Positions 1 through 11,754 of a stretch of DNA of 64,000 nt are shown here, in pieces. Position 1 is the stretch's first letter. Every line of letters starts with the position of its first letter. The position numbers and the translations under genes were made by a program. The notes beneath the pieces were generated by a model that worked only from the letters and a program-made list of their open reading frames with translations, did not search any database and was not told the DNA's origin. Origin of the DNA: Sciurus carolinensis (taxonomy: Eukaryota > Chordata > Mammalia > Rodentia > Sciuridae); the NCBI RefSeq assembly GCF_902686445.1, contig NC_062232.1:11515105-11579104 (forward strand). Direction: 5' to 3'.

Positions 1-869
1 GCAGCGACAACTGTAGTATGTTGATTTTAAGTCTTGGGGTATAAGCCAAGGAGTGAAATAGCTGGGTCAAATGGTGGTACCATTCCAAGTTTTCTGAGGA
101 ATCTCCACACTGCTTTCCAGAGTGGTTGCACCTATTTGTAGTCCTACCAGCAATATGTAAGTGCACCTTTTCCCCCACATCCTTGTCAACATTTATTGTT
201 GCTTGTATTTTTGATAGTTGCCCTTATGAATGGAGTGAGATGAAATCTCAGTGTAGTTTTAATTTGCATTTCTGTAATTGCTAGAGATGTTGAACGTTTT
301 TTTCATATGTTTTTTGACCATTTGTATTTCTTCTTCTGTGAAGTGTCTGTTTAGTTCCTTTGCCCATTTATTGACTGGGCTTTTGTTTGTTTTTTGGTAT
401 AAGTGTTTTGAGTTCTTTGCATATCCTGGAGATTAATGCTCTGAGGTGCATGTGGTAAAGTTTTTCTCCTGTTCTGTAGGTTCTCTCTTCATGGTCTTGA
501 TTGTTTCCTTTGCTGTGAAGAAGCTTTTTAATTTGATACCATCCCATTTATGAATTCTTGATTTTACTTCTTGTGCTTTAGGAGTCTTATTGAGGAAGTT
601 CTTTCCTCAGTGGACATGATGGAGAGTTGGGTCTACTTTTTCTTCTAGTAGGTGCAGGGCCTCTGGTCTAATACCAAGGTCCTAATCCACTTTGAGTTGA
701 GTTTTGTACAGCGTTAGATATCAGGGTTCAATTTCAATCTACTACATTTGGATTTCCAGTTTCCTAGCACCATTTGTTGAAGAGTCTATGCTTTCTCCAA
801 TGTTTATGGCACCTTTGTCTAGTATGAGATAACTGTATTTATGTGAGTATGTCCCTGGACACAATATCT
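1..869 (-). mobile_element. L1 LINE fragment (ORF2 3' part, antisense)
   Basis: Read on the + strand, this is the reverse complement of the distal part of L1 ORF2. It holds the familiar run 'gtgagatgaaatctcagtgtag...atttgcatttct' and the later 'tttgctgtgaagaagctttt'. It matches the two other L1 pieces near 17.5 and 22.2 kb of this window. The left end is cut by the window edge and the right end stops at an ID SINE. Frames are broken, so it cannot move. Confidence 0.9.
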
Positions 870-963
870 TTATTTTATTTATTTTTATGTGGTGCTGAGA
901 ATTGAATCCAGTGCCTCACAAATGCTAGGCGAGTGCTCTACCACTGAGCCACAACCCCAGCCC
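870..963 (-). mobile_element. ID-type SINE
   Basis: Reverse complement of the tRNA-derived ID core: 'ggtgctgagaattgaatcc' through 'accactgagccacaacccc', with an AT-rich tail on the left. It abuts the L1 fragment. Confidence 0.9.
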
Positions 964-1316
964 TGGAGAAATTCTTATATTTTCTCCATGATTATGTCAG
1001 AGAAGTAGACTTGGGTGCAAGGCCCCTCTGCCCAGGGCTGTGTCTGGTAGCAGCAATGGGAAGGAGAGGCTTGAGATTTCCCTGCCCTCCAGATAGCATG
1101 GGGCGCCTCCCGCTGCCACTGCGCCCCGTGATGTCCTCGTGTCCGTGGGGCACGAGACTGGCAGGTGCCAGACGCCAGTAACCGGTGCTGCACGTGCTTT
1201 GCCTGCCCCTGGATACCAACTGTCACTTGAACCCTGTGCCCTTCGCCAAGGGTTTCGACCACACACGTCCCGAACCAGATCCCTACTTAAAGACACTGAC
1301 CCCGCCCACCGCTCAC
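964..1316. other. 5' flank of the POM121-like gene
   Basis: This GC-rich stretch holds no SINE. The frame of the downstream gene stays open upstream to about 1185, but only with a GTG, so this is better read as 5' untranslated or flanking sequence. No TATA box or splice site stands out. Confidence 0.5.
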
Positions 1317-2219
1317 ATGGGCCTCTACCTGAGCAGGTACCTGCTCAAGTGCCTGGGCACACGCAAGGCCGCGCTGGCAGCGCTGCCTCGCAGGCCCAGG
1401 AGACCCGGACAGCCGCACCGACCTCTGAGGCCCAGGCCCTCCCGCCGTCCCCAGGACCCGGGGCTCAGCAAACCCACCCTGGGGCAGCCGGAGCCCTGGG
1501 ATCGCCCCCAAGCCCTCCACGCTGTTCTGCATGGCGCTCACCGCGCCAGAGGCCGGAGGGCGGCGGGCACCCCGGCCGCCAGGTGCAACCGGCTCAGGCT
1601 GCCCCTCTGGCTGCTCCTGACTCCTCAGCTTACCCCCGCTCTCTACGAACGCTGGAAGCGCAGACCTGGCAAGGCCCCGGACCCCGCCTGGCCCCGCAGC
1701 CCGGTCCAAGGCCAGGTCAACCCCCAAGGCCTAGCGAGCCTCTACAAGTGCCCACTCCCGCAGCCGGCCTCAGACCCCTGCTCCAGGGAGACAGTGCTGA
1801 AGGCCCTCAGCCGGTGCAACAAAGGCAAGAGGAAGTTCGACGGGCCGCTCTGGTTTGAGGACCCCGAGCCCAAGAGGCAGCGGCAGAGCCCGCAGCGCAG
1901 GCCGTCCGCCTTCAGGCCGGTCGTCAGAAACGGAGTGCAGCCGTCCTTCGAGCCCCGGCCGGGGCCGCTGAACAGAAGCGTCCGCTCCTGGGCATCTGCC
2001 TCTGTGAGGAGGAGACTGAGCCGGGGCCTGCCCTCCGGCCTGCCCGCGGCCTTCCCTGCCTGCTGCCCCACCTGCCAAAGGTCCCACGCCAGCCCAAGAC
2101 ATGCTCTCGCACCCTCTGCTGCAAGTCCCGGAGCACAGGCCCCACCGTCCCAGGGGCCACACCGGGAGAGCCCTCCTGAGCCCCGGCACATGCAGCCCTC
2201 CGACCTCCTTGGCTCCTAA
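1317..2219 (+). CDS. POM121-like protein (POM121L12-like), intronless, intact
   Basis: An uninterrupted 300-codon ORF from the first in-frame ATG (MGLYLS...) to TAA. POM121 proteins are nuclear pore membrane nucleoporins; the POM121L members are short, often intronless relatives of unknown role. Residues 157-218 carry the family signature. A block with RETVLKAL is followed by KRKFDGPLWFED, a basic KRQRQ cluster that could act as a nuclear signal, PSAFRPVV and NGVQPSFEPRPGPL. The rest is rich in Pro, Arg and Ser and looks disordered; no membrane segment is obvious, unlike full POM121. The N-terminus M-G-x-x-x-S fits an N-myristoylation motif, which is inference only. Length is close to the roughly 300 residues of POM121L12. 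The upstream frame is open to 1185 but lacks another ATG. Symbol left empty because POM121L2 or another member cannot be excluded. The intact frame suggests selection or a recent copy. Confidence 0.72.
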   Translation: MGLYLSRYLLKCLGTRKAALAALPRRPRRPGQPHRPLRPRPSRRPQDPGLSKPTLGQPEPWDRPQALHAVLHGAHRARGRRAAGTPAARCNRLRLPLWLLLTPQLTPALYERWKRRPGKAPDPAWPRSPVQGQVNPQGLASLYKCPLPQPASDPCSRETVLKALSRCNKGKRKFDGPLWFEDPEPKRQRQSPQRRPSAFRPVVRNGVQPSFEPRPGPLNRSVRSWASASVRRRLSRGLPSGLPAAFPACCPTCQRSHASPRHALAPSAASPGAQAPPSQGPHRESPPEPRHMQPSDLLGS

Positions 2220-2596
2220 GACTTAGAGCCCGGCCACCCTCTTCTGAGGCTCCAAACCACAGAACTTTTATCCACTGACCCCTCTGCCCCCACAGGAGTC
2301 CCTGAGCCAACAGCTCACTTGGCACTGCTTCTGGCTCACAGGTCTGCCACCCCCAGACCTCCTCTCCCCACCCTGAGGGCCCACGCTCTAAGGGGACCGT
2401 TGAGATCACAACCCTGGTCTTTCCCCTGCCAGCTGGCTCCTGCCTTCTTCCTGGGAGGAGGCTCGCCAGGAAGGTGGCCTTCCCCCCACGTGCCCAGTTT
2501 GCTTAGTTAAGTGTTTGTTTTTATTTTATATAGTAGTAATAATAATAGTTTTGCCTTACTAGAGATTGTCATGTGCTTTCTTCAAAGACTCCACAG
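2220..2596. other. 3' flank of the POM121-like gene
   Basis: Moderately GC-rich DNA without SINEs that turns AT-rich near 2510 with a short TAATAATAATAG run. It may be 3' untranslated sequence of the POM121-like gene. No clear AATAAA and poly(A) remnant is seen, so a retrocopy end cannot be placed. Confidence 0.4.
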
Positions 2597-2806
2597 CATG
2601 GTTTCTGCCACTTGGCACTGTTGACATTTGGGGCCAGAGCATTCTTGGTGGTTGGGGCTGTCCTGTGCATAGGAGGGTTTGAGCAGCATCCCTGGCCTCT
2701 GACCAACAGGGGCCAGTAGCACACCCACAGCCGTGTCAATCAACAGTGTCTCCAGGTAATTTCCAAAGAACCAAATGGCCCTCAGTGAAAGCCACCAATC
2801 TAGAGC
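2597..2806 (-). mobile_element. MER20-like hAT DNA transposon fossil
   Basis: Resembles the MER20 consensus in reverse: 'gcactgttgacatttgggg', 'ggctgtcctgtgcatagga', 'gcagcatccctggcctctg' and 'gtgtctccaggtaatttcc' occur in order. It is non-coding and about 200 bp, as expected. Confidence 0.75.
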
Positions 2807-4949
2807 TACATTTAAAAAAGAAAAAAAAAAAGGTTAAATCTCAATAACATGCTTTCAAATGAAAAAGATTAGTATGCATATCATAATGCCATTTGCACAA
2901 ATTATGTTACATAATTATTATTCAATATAATCACGATGTAATTTAATTCATATGAGTGTGTTTACCTGTACATTTATACAGTATAGGTATATTAAATATT
3001 AATTACTTATTAACAATATTGGCTAAAATATTTTAAATTTGTTAATTGTAGTACATCATTGAATGTAATGCAATTGTAATTATTCATTATATGAATTATA
3101 TAAAAAGAAATACAAAATTGTATTTTGACATGATAAAGAAAGCCAGAAACTAGGCACAGGGTCATTTGGATATTTCACCTGTGCTGTTCTTTCCATCTAA
3201 AGTCTCCTGGTACATTGTTCAAACATGAATTTCATGTTCTTTCCCATTGGGGGGCCAGGGAATACAGCTATAAAAAAAGCAAAGTCTCTTTTCCTGTGGA
3301 GTTTGCTTTGTAAGGGTGTAGAGGCAGAAGTTAAAAAAGTAAATACATAAAAACACTTTGGGGTGGGGATAGGAGAGGTGGTGACCACTTTAAAAGAAAA
3401 ACAGCAGGACTGGAGTGAAACCACAAATCAAGATTTTTGCTTAAAATTTTCCACTCACTGATTTGTGGGGTTGACAGGGTATTGGATGTAAGTGAGGTAT
3501 AAGAAGGGGCTCGGACTCTGATTATATCAACTGAGGTACTTTTGGTATTTTGGGTTGATGTCCCCTATTAGGTGGGATAGCCTGAGCTTTGGGCTGCATT
3601 ATTTATCTCTGGTCTCACCTCTAAATGCTGCAGCACTCTCCAGTCATGGATGTAGGTTCAACCCCCAACACCCACTCTATCCTATCCCTGTGCATATACC
3701 CACAAACACAGTTTCCTGGGTGGAGTCAATACCATCCTGTCCAGACAAAGACTTTATATTACTTCCCTCTTATTATTTTACCTTTAAAATTTTTATTATT
3801 TGTATAGCTTTAGAGTTCACAAAATGGTTAGTTCTTTGAAATGCTGTCCTGATTTATGATGTAAGTTTTTGTGGACATCAATCCCAAGTTTCCTTTCCAC
3901 AAGACTTCTATTTCAGCTGTCGGTTAAAATCATCCAGTGGTATTAAACTCTAATAGAACATGTGTCCGCAGATTCCTTGGCACTTGTCCCTGAGGGGTGA
4001 GGCCTAATTCCTCTTTCCTGAGTGATAGGCCTAGATTTTCTCTTCTAACTGATATAGGTTTGGAAAGGAAAACTTGCAGATGCCACCTGGTCCAAGGGAT
4101 CAAGGTGAACATGCAGTAGGTCCTATGGACATGATATACCCTTGTGGGGGTCCTCTCTGCCACATCCCATGTGGAGGAGAAAAGGGCTAACTACTGGAGG
4201 AGGATGTTGGTGGTTTTTCTATCTACTACCCAAAAAACTTATCTACTCAATGAACACACAAGAACCAGTACTCTTTTCATATGAGAGGGGGTATGATGGG
4301 TCTAGCCATACCAACTCTAGCCTCTTACAACAACATGGAGTGGCCCAACTCTCCTTCATTTATAATATACAGGTAAAGGGGGCAAGGACCAGGAGGAGCT
4401 TCTTCTGTGATGGACAGGATAGGGTGGAGTTAGGGAAGCCATCCTCTTAGGGGAAAATTCCAGAAGGAGACAGGGAACCACTCACATGCAGCGCCACATG
4501 CTTCCCAGCAGTTCCTAGAAGCTAGGCCTCTGCATCCCATGGCTCAACCTAGTCTGATTCTGCTAAATAAGAATGGCTTCCCACATACCCTGACATTGTA
4601 TGCTCTCTCATTCCCTTCTTCAAAATCCCTATATCTTGGCTAAATTATGAGAAAACAGCAGACAATATCCAATTGAGGATTTTTACATAATACCTGAACA
4701 GCCCTCTTTAGAAGCATCAAGGTCATGAGAAACAAGAAAAGACTAAGACATTGTCATAGAGTGGGGGGACATTAAGGGGAAATAAATCCCAAGATGAAAA
4801 AGGACATTTGCAGGAATTGTGGGGAAATACAAATAAAGCACTGAGTTTATTTAATATTTATCTAGTATTAATTTCCTTAGTTTTGATGACTGTGCTGTGG
4901 CTAGGTGAGATAAGAGCCTGAGGGGAGCTGGGTGTGGGGTACAGAGCGG
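2807..4949. other. Intergenic DNA, nothing recognised
   Basis: AT-rich at 2850-3130, then ordinary unique-looking sequence. Small ORFs up to about 100 codons lack any family resemblance. No exon, promoter or clear repeat seen. Confidence 0.5.
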
Positions 4950-5195
4950 GCTTTCTCAACATGAGCACCATTGATCTTCGGAGCTGGCTTATTGCTTTGG
5001 GAACTGCCCAGTGCTTCGTAGGAAGTTTAGCAGCCTCCTTGGCCTCTACCCAGTACACGGCAGCAGTACTTTTCTTTCACAGTATCCCCCCAACCAGCCA
5101 AGTATTGAAAGTCAGCAATGCTTCCATATAGTTCCAAAGTCCTCGGGCAGAACTGGGACACAGAACTGCCACAGGTTGAGAACCCTAGTTACACA
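4950..5195 (-). mobile_element. MER20-like fossil
   Basis: Begins 'ctttctcaacatgagcacc' and continues through 'gcctccttggcctctaccc' to 'gccacaggttgagaaccct', the mirrored terminal 'tctcaac/gttgaga' pair expected of MER20. It is diverged from the copy at 2.6 kb. Confidence 0.75.
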
Positions 5196-5239
5196 GGAAA
5201 GCTATCTCTAACTCACTTTTCAATCTAAAATTATTTTAG

Positions 5240-5317
5240 GGGCTGAGACTGTAGCTCAGTGGTAGATCATGTGCTTAGCAAGTGCAAGGCCCTGGGGTCC
5301 ATCCCCAGCACCACCAA
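5240..5317 (+). mobile_element. ID SINE with target-site duplication
   Basis: ID core 'ggctgagactgtagctcag...ccatccccagcaccacc'. It is flanked on both sides by the direct repeat 'aaattattttag' (about 5228-5239 and 5319-5330), so this copy inserted by LINE-type retroposition. Confidence 0.9.
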
Positions 5318-5350
5318 AAAATTATTTTAGTTATTTCAAATTAAAACATA

Positions 5351-5376
5351 CGTGTGTGTGTGTGTGTGTGTGTGTG
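5351..5376. repeat. (GT)n microsatellite
   Basis: About 13 uninterrupted GT units; likely length-polymorphic. Confidence 0.95.
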
Positions 5377-5973
5377 GTTGATATACAGATGTATTTTAAA
5401 AGAACTAAGCAATTATTGATAAAGTTCCCTGGGCACTGTAAAGTGAACTACATAAAACGAAGCCATGGATAAATTATAATTTCTAATTAGCATCATTAAA
5501 AATGACATAACAGGTAGAAATGTGCTTTGAAAATAACAAGATGTATTCAAATTCAAGATATAAGCACTCTGACATTATGAGAAAGGTCGAAATAATTAGC
5601 CAAAATTTTAAATACAGGCAAGGGGGAGCGGCTTCTCTGACCCCTGCAAGCCATATCCACCATCCCACAATATGAAGGTGCAAGAAGAGGAAGAAATGGT
5701 TGAGCAGGGGCACTGTTTTCCTGTATCCGCTGCATCCCAGTAGACAGGTCCTTGGTTTAGGAGCCAGGAAATTAAGTGATATTAATTCACTCACCAATAT
5801 TTACTGAGAGCTAAATTTAAGTCAGTATGATTAGGAAGAGTTGCTACTAAAAGGGCATTTGAATTCCAAGAGCCTTTGCAAAATATCAGGTGTAAGAGTT
5901 TAGTGATGCTGAGACACTTAAAGATCAAGGCCAGTGTCTTGATTCCATGAGAAAATTAAAAAAACAAGGTGGA
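5377..5973. other. Intergenic DNA, nothing recognised
   Basis: No exon or repeat recognised. A 104-codon - strand ORF here has no recognisable features. Confidence 0.45.
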
Positions 5974-6118
5974 GGAGCTGGGGTTGTGGCTCAGTGGTGG
6001 AGCGATTGCCTAGCTTGTGTGAGGTCCTGGGTTTCATCCTCAGCACCACAAATAAATAAATAAATTAAATAAAGGCATTGTGTCCATCTACAACTAAAAA
6101 TATTTTTTTAAAAAACCC
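5974..6118 (+). mobile_element. ID SINE with extended tail
   Basis: Core 'gagctggggttgtggctcag', then an AAATAAATAAAT tail and 'ggcattgtgtccatctacaa', a tail form that recurs near 46.6 and 59.4 kb. It marks a distinct ID subfamily in this genome. Confidence 0.9.
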
Positions 6119-6952
6119 ATTATATGATTGATATGCACTAATAATTATAATAAAAGAAAAAGTGGGTTTGAGGTAATATATTGCAATGCCATTAGCATAA
6201 CTAAACACAAAATCTACATTTTCAAGATTGTAAATAATAGGTCTGATGAATTCACTCAGTAATCACTTTGACCAATGATTTTTTTATCAATACGTTATAT
6301 TAAAACACACACGAGTGACTTCTTTACACGGATCCGTAAAAAGAAGGGAAAATGTTCGCTCCCTCTCAAGTGTGAGAAGCCCTAGTCTGGAGGTAATTCT
6401 CTAAGAATTGGCACAAATACCATTTCTCAGCAATGGGGCCAGAAAAAGCCAACGGTATCCAAGGGGTGGTAAGAATCAGGCTCTTGTTTCTGGAAATCAA
6501 AAGGACCAAATGGGAGCTGGATTGCTGTTTTACAAGCACAAGACTGTTAATCCCCTTAACTTACGGAGAATATAAGAGCACGTTGTTTCTTTTTAGATCA
6601 CAAGTTTCATCCTTGAATAACTAAGCAGAGGAAGAAACTCATTATATGCCCTACACCATTTAAGAAAGAGAAAGCCAGGCCTCAATTACACTTCTAATTC
6701 TCCTGCTAATGGTAAATTATCTAAAAGCCAGTAATGAGTGAACTAGGTAGATAAACTTCCCAGTCTGTCTAAATCTTAATATAAATAGTTGAAAATACCT
6801 GGTTGTCATCTTTACTGTAAGTCCCAAGAAAACTTCAAGTAGCAAGATCTATAAAAATGGGAGTATCAAGTCTGTTTCTATTCATCCATCTTGCATTCTG
6901 CTTTTAAGAAAAACTAGCAAATAATGAGAAAACCATTTGACATCAAGATTTG
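6119..6952. other. Intergenic DNA, nothing recognised
   Basis: AT-rich unique-looking sequence. No supported gene or repeat. Confidence 0.45.
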
Positions 6953-7088
6953 TAGCCAGGAGTGATGGTACAGGCCTGTAGTCCCAGCAGCTTGGGAGGC
7001 TGAGGCAGGAGGATCACTTGAGCCCAGGAGTTCAAGACCAGCCTAGGCAGCACAGTGAGATAGTGGGACCCTGACTCAAAAAAAAAAA
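6953..7088 (+). mobile_element. 7SL-derived B1/Alu-like monomer SINE
   Basis: 'agtcccagcagcttgggagg' and 'gagttcaagaccagcctagg' mark a 7SL RNA-derived monomer ending in a 10-base A tail. It lacks the attached ID half found in most B1 copies here. Confidence 0.88.
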
Positions 7089-9622
7089 TCATCATAATTT
7101 CAAGGAAATTGTCTGATTTCTGTTACACTTAGTCCATCTTTCTGTAATTTCTACCTAGGCTAATTTCTTGGGCATATGATGTTTGAATTCACATAAGCCT
7201 CTGATCCTAAAAGGATTCCACCCTTGGTTTAATACCCTGCTATTACGGTCTTGAAATTGTTAATCATTTTTGAAGAAGGGGCCCTCTGTTTTCATTTGGT
7301 CCAGGGCCCTGCAAATTGCTTAGCCTATCCTGGCTTTATAACTAGAGAAAGGCACCATGGGAATTCCATACAAATTAAGAACATACATTCATGCATTTCT
7401 CCTTTATGCTTCAAAGTACTTGACATATTTTACTTAATTCCCTTCAAAGGTAAAATTGATAGATGCTTAGCTTTTAATGAAATATAAAGTCCAATGCACT
7501 CTAAGAGCTAAAAAGTACATAATACTACAGGTTAAAGATTTCAAAAACACATTACAATTTGTTTTTCAAATGGGCTTTCTTTATGACATATCCCTTGCTA
7601 GACTGCCTTTAGTATCAGAGACTATGGTCTTCCAGACATGTGGCATCTGTTGGGACAACCAAGCTCTGCTTTGTAAGAGGAAAATAGCCATGGACAGGAG
7701 ATACACAAAAACCTGAGGCCGTATTCCAAAAACCTTTATGTGTGGAGCTTGAATTTGGAAATTCAGATAATTCTCAGGTATCATAAGTTTTCCTCTCTCT
7801 TGTTGTCAAACCGCTTAAATGTATAAGAATTAATGTTACCTTGTAAGTTGTATCAGACTGGATTCGGCCTTTAGGCCATGATTTACTGACACCTGATGTA
7901 CCCATCCTCCTACTCTCATGCCCAGCACAAAGCAGGCCTTCACTGCAGGGTACTTAATTCCATGGCGCTGACCTCCTCGGTCACGATGAAGGAAGAAGTA
8001 GATGTTTCTCACACCACTGCCTTTGGCCACTCGGTCAGTGCTTTCTTTGTCACCAAATGACATCTGGAGCAGATGGCGTAGCCTTCCTGTCACTTCCGGC
8101 TCCTCATCAAAACTGCCCTCCTGCCTCGAACCCACAGCTGCTCTCCTTCCAGCAGGTCTGGCTCAACCAGGGATCCTTCGTGAGGGCTCCAGCCCTTTAC
8201 CCTCCAGGCTCCATGTCCACCCTGCACACACTCCCCTCCCCCAGCTTCATTCTTACTCATTTAGAAGTGGGGGGCAGGAGGTGTGGGATCAGACAGACAG
8301 GCAAAGGCAAAGTGCTTTCTCCCTGGCCAGTGCCCTCTGTGGCTCCTTCTTGCTCTTAGTGGTCCTTGGTTGTGGTGGGCATCCACATGCTCGCCATTCA
8401 GAGTGCTCCTGGGGGCCTTTGGGGACTCCTCTGGGGACCTCTGCACTGCAGGTACCCCACACATGGGTGATGCACTCTGACTTCTTCCAGTCCCCCCACC
8501 CGCCTGTGGCTCGGCCTCCAATGGTGCACCTCCAGTCTCACTCCACCACCTTGCCTTGCCCTGCAGTTGATTTTCTGCCCAATAGGCAGTGACTCTATCC
8601 AGTTCCTGCTGGAAGCCTCCTCTTGGGCCCAGGAATGTACTCAGGTACTGACTGTTCAGAGAGCTGCCCTCTTTCACCCCAACCGCAGGTGGCTCAAGCC
8701 AGTCCTGCACCTTTAGACTTCTCCAGCTGAGAGGCTGGTGCTAGTTTCTGTCCTACTGCACACTCAGTGACTTGGGATACCCTCCTATCTCTAGAAGCCT
8801 AGCTGCTGTCATTCTGGTGGCAAGTGGACATTCCTGAGAATGTCTTTGATTGAGGAGCATCCAACCAGGAAATAATGTCAGTCTCCCTTTCCCAGACTCA
8901 CCCTCTGATTCTATCAGTTCTCTACCTGACTTGAGGTAGCAGGCAAATGAGCAGGGATATCACTGTAGACACATAAGCTCTGGTATGGAATGGACACCAT
9001 CTAATCCTCATGGACCCAGCTGTCCTCACCCTGACTGGCTGCACTGGTGTGTGCACAGGAGCCCATTCTCCCTTAAGCCCCGTGGGGAAGGGAGCAGAAT
9101 TCTCACAGCCCTCTCTTCAGGTCCACACCCACTGCCCCTCTGACCCTCTTAGGGAATCCCAGGCTTGCCTCCCACCACCCACCGGGTCATGATACCCTGA
9201 CCAGATCAGCTCTCCGGGAAGTCCTGCGTGGATGCAGCCAGGACCTCTCTTTAGAAGTCACATTCTCTTTCTGAGCCAGTCATATTTTTATGCCTTAAGT
9301 ATATACCAATTTAGGTCTCCAAATATAAACAGGCCTTCTCAGGAGAGAATGAGCTCTGTATCACTGGTGATGATCAAACCTGATGTGAGTTATTGTATAA
9401 GGAGTGGTTCAAAGGTGGGTGGAAATGAGAGAGGATTCATCATTCTGTTACCTGAATATCTTTAAGAAGTTACTCTTCACATTTTCAATTCATTTTATTT
9501 TTGTTTAATTGTTTGTGCATCTCAGTATCTTCAAGTTTTCTGTAATATTCCCAGAATAAGGAATAAGAAAAAAAGACAATAACCAATGTCCAAGATCCAT
9601 GTAGCTAATATCCCTGAAAGGG
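7089..9622. other. Intergenic DNA with a GC-richer block
   Basis: At about 7830-9250 the sequence is GC-richer than its surroundings and holds overlapping ORFs of up to 196 codons on both strands. None shows a known domain, and they shadow one another. It may be an old ERV-internal or LTR remnant, or unique DNA. I could not classify it. Confidence 0.35.
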
Positions 9623-10010
9623 ATATTTCTATAGTGTCAGTTTCCTGGGGCTATTGTAGCAAATACTACAGACTGAGTGGCTTAAACAACAGAAATGTAT
9701 TTAATTCTCACAGTTTTGGAAGCTGAAAGTTCATGATCAAAGTGTCAGCAATGTTGATTCCTTCTGAGGCCTCTCTCCAATCTCTTTATTGTTATATAGG
9801 TGTCCCTATCTGTCTTCCCAGGGTCTTAACTTTGTGTGCATCTGTATCCTAAACTCCTCTTCCTTTAAGAACAGAGTGGGATTAGGACCCACTCTGGTAA
9901 CCTCATTTGACCTTGATCACCTCTTTGAAGATCCTATCTTCAAATACAGTCAAGTACTGGGAGTTAGCACTTCAACATATGAACTTGGAGGGTACACAAT
10001 CCAGCTGTAA
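9623..10010 (+). repeat. Ancient mammalian interspersed repeat, class not assigned
   Basis: The run 'actacagactgagtggctta', 'aacaacagaaatgtatttaa', 'ggattaggacccactctgg' and 'gcacttcaacatatgaactt' is a widespread old mammalian repeat pattern. Its family name is not recalled with certainty. A start-like piece recurs near 47.46 kb. Confidence 0.6.
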
Positions 10011-10364
10011 TTCACATGGCACTCTGCCCACATTGCCAAGCTATTGATGTCTTTCATCCATCCACGATGCTCAAGAGAGGCAGCTGCTGTGTGAAGCTGC
10101 TTTTAGTCCTGTCTTGCCTCATGCGGTACTCTTTCCCATAGGGGAAATCTGGTCACATAAGGGATGCAGCCTTCTTTACAGCAGTGCATGCGGAATCCAG
10201 CCCAGCACAAGGAGTGCATTTTAAACACACCCTGCCTTGTTAAGCAGCCCTCATTACTCATCCCCCTGACAGCACTGTCGCTGAATTTATACTGCCTGGC
10301 AGCATGATTAGCACGTCTCTCCATGCAGGGCATCCCGCCAAGAGCCAAGTTCTCCTGCCTCAAG

Positions 10365-10560
10365 CACTCTTCCTCTTACAGACTTCTTCATGTTAATCCA
10401 GTCTCAGCTTAAATGGCACCCCCACAAAGAAGCTATCCCCTGACCACCCAATAAACAAGTCCCTACAAAAGCATCTCAAGATCAAGGAAGTTAATAGTTA
10501 TCTTCCTTTGTAACACATATTTACCACCAGTCTCTCCATCAGTCTACAGACACCATAATG
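10365..10560 (+). mobile_element. L2 LINE 3' fragment
   Basis: 'gtctcagcttaaatggcacc' followed by 'gaagctatcccctgaccacc' fits the L2 3' region. Old and diverged. Confidence 0.6.
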
Positions 10561-11754
10561 TGTCACAGTGGTCAATCACATGTTCCAATTTTGGTTTGGA
10601 AATTTCGTGTGCCATAAGTCTAGAAATAAAGTCATTTATGTCACTGTACATTATACAGTTTGTTGTTGCTTTTTCATTAAACATCACACAAGTAAAGTTG
10701 TAAGTAGGTAGACAATGGTGGCCCCAAGGGATGGTTTGGGGGTTCTTTAGTCCACGTGGGTTTAGTCTATGATAATATTCCTTGGTACCTCTCTAATAGC
10801 CACTCCACATAAATGTGAGATTTTGGTGAAAGGGGAACAAGTTGTCAAAATGTAATTTCAACACAAGTTCCCTATAGCCTCCCCACCCATTGGCACAGGA
10901 AATCTAAAGTTAGCACTGTCTTCGAGGGTAGGCCTTCTCACTGGCTACTGAAAACCAGAAGGTAGGTCTCATAGTCAATATTGGCTATTTTGCTCAGAGA
11001 TGGATGTTAAGAACTACTTTACATTGCAGTTAAACAACTCTCTTGAGTATGAAGGAAAAGCTGGCTTTAGACAGATTCCTTTGTACTATCTGTAATAACT
11101 TCAGACAGGAAAAGGTGACTTTCTGAAAGACAAATAAAATTCAAATCCTCCTTTTAGTGAATTATTTGAACATTCCCTTTCCTCAAAGCTACTTTCATAA
11201 ATAGAAGGAAAATAAGTTTAAGCATCACTCTCCCCTTGGTTATTTCCCTGTTTAAGGAGCAAAATTATAGAAAGATCTCAAATCCACAGACTTGAAACTC
11301 AAGCAAGACCATTGTTGATGAGGGGTGGACATTGACTATTAAGTGAGGGAAGGCTTGTTAATGGAATGCAGGAGGTGCTAAAATGCTAACCAACTTTTAC
11401 CGGAGAATGAACTTAAATTGCTTTTTACATCTTGATGATGATTTGACCCCATCTTCTGCCCTTTGAAGCAGAAGGGTTCCTCTTTAAACTATAAGCATGA
11501 ACTGGCTGATGATGGGTAGGAGTCCAGTTTTGGTCACAGAACCAAGTCCAAGCTATTTAGATCAGAACAGGATAGACACAGTTCTGGGCTGGATATCCTG
11601 CCAGTGGAACTAGCTTATCTTTGGTAAATGTGAAAGAAGTGAAAGCTTATGCATTGGGCATTACATTTTTCTACTAGAGAATTCAGAATGAGGAATTGAG
11701 TACATGAACTGATGAGAAAATGTAACGCTCAGGAGAGGATAAGGAAAGAGATGC
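10561..11754. other. Intergenic DNA, nothing recognised
   Basis: No ORF of note, exon or confident repeat. Confidence 0.45.

Noticed and set aside
1185..1316. N-terminal extension of the POM121-like ORF
   Set aside because: It would need a GTG start. The first ATG gives the MG-type N-terminus and a length near that of POM121L12.
1139..1858. 239-codon ORF overlapping the POM121-like gene in another frame
   Set aside because: It is a GC-rich shadow frame without an ATG-supported start; the family signature is in the other frame.
8002..8710. Overlapping ORFs of 196 and 149 codons on opposite strands
   Set aside because: They shadow one another, lack recognisable domains and have ordinary intergenic surroundings.
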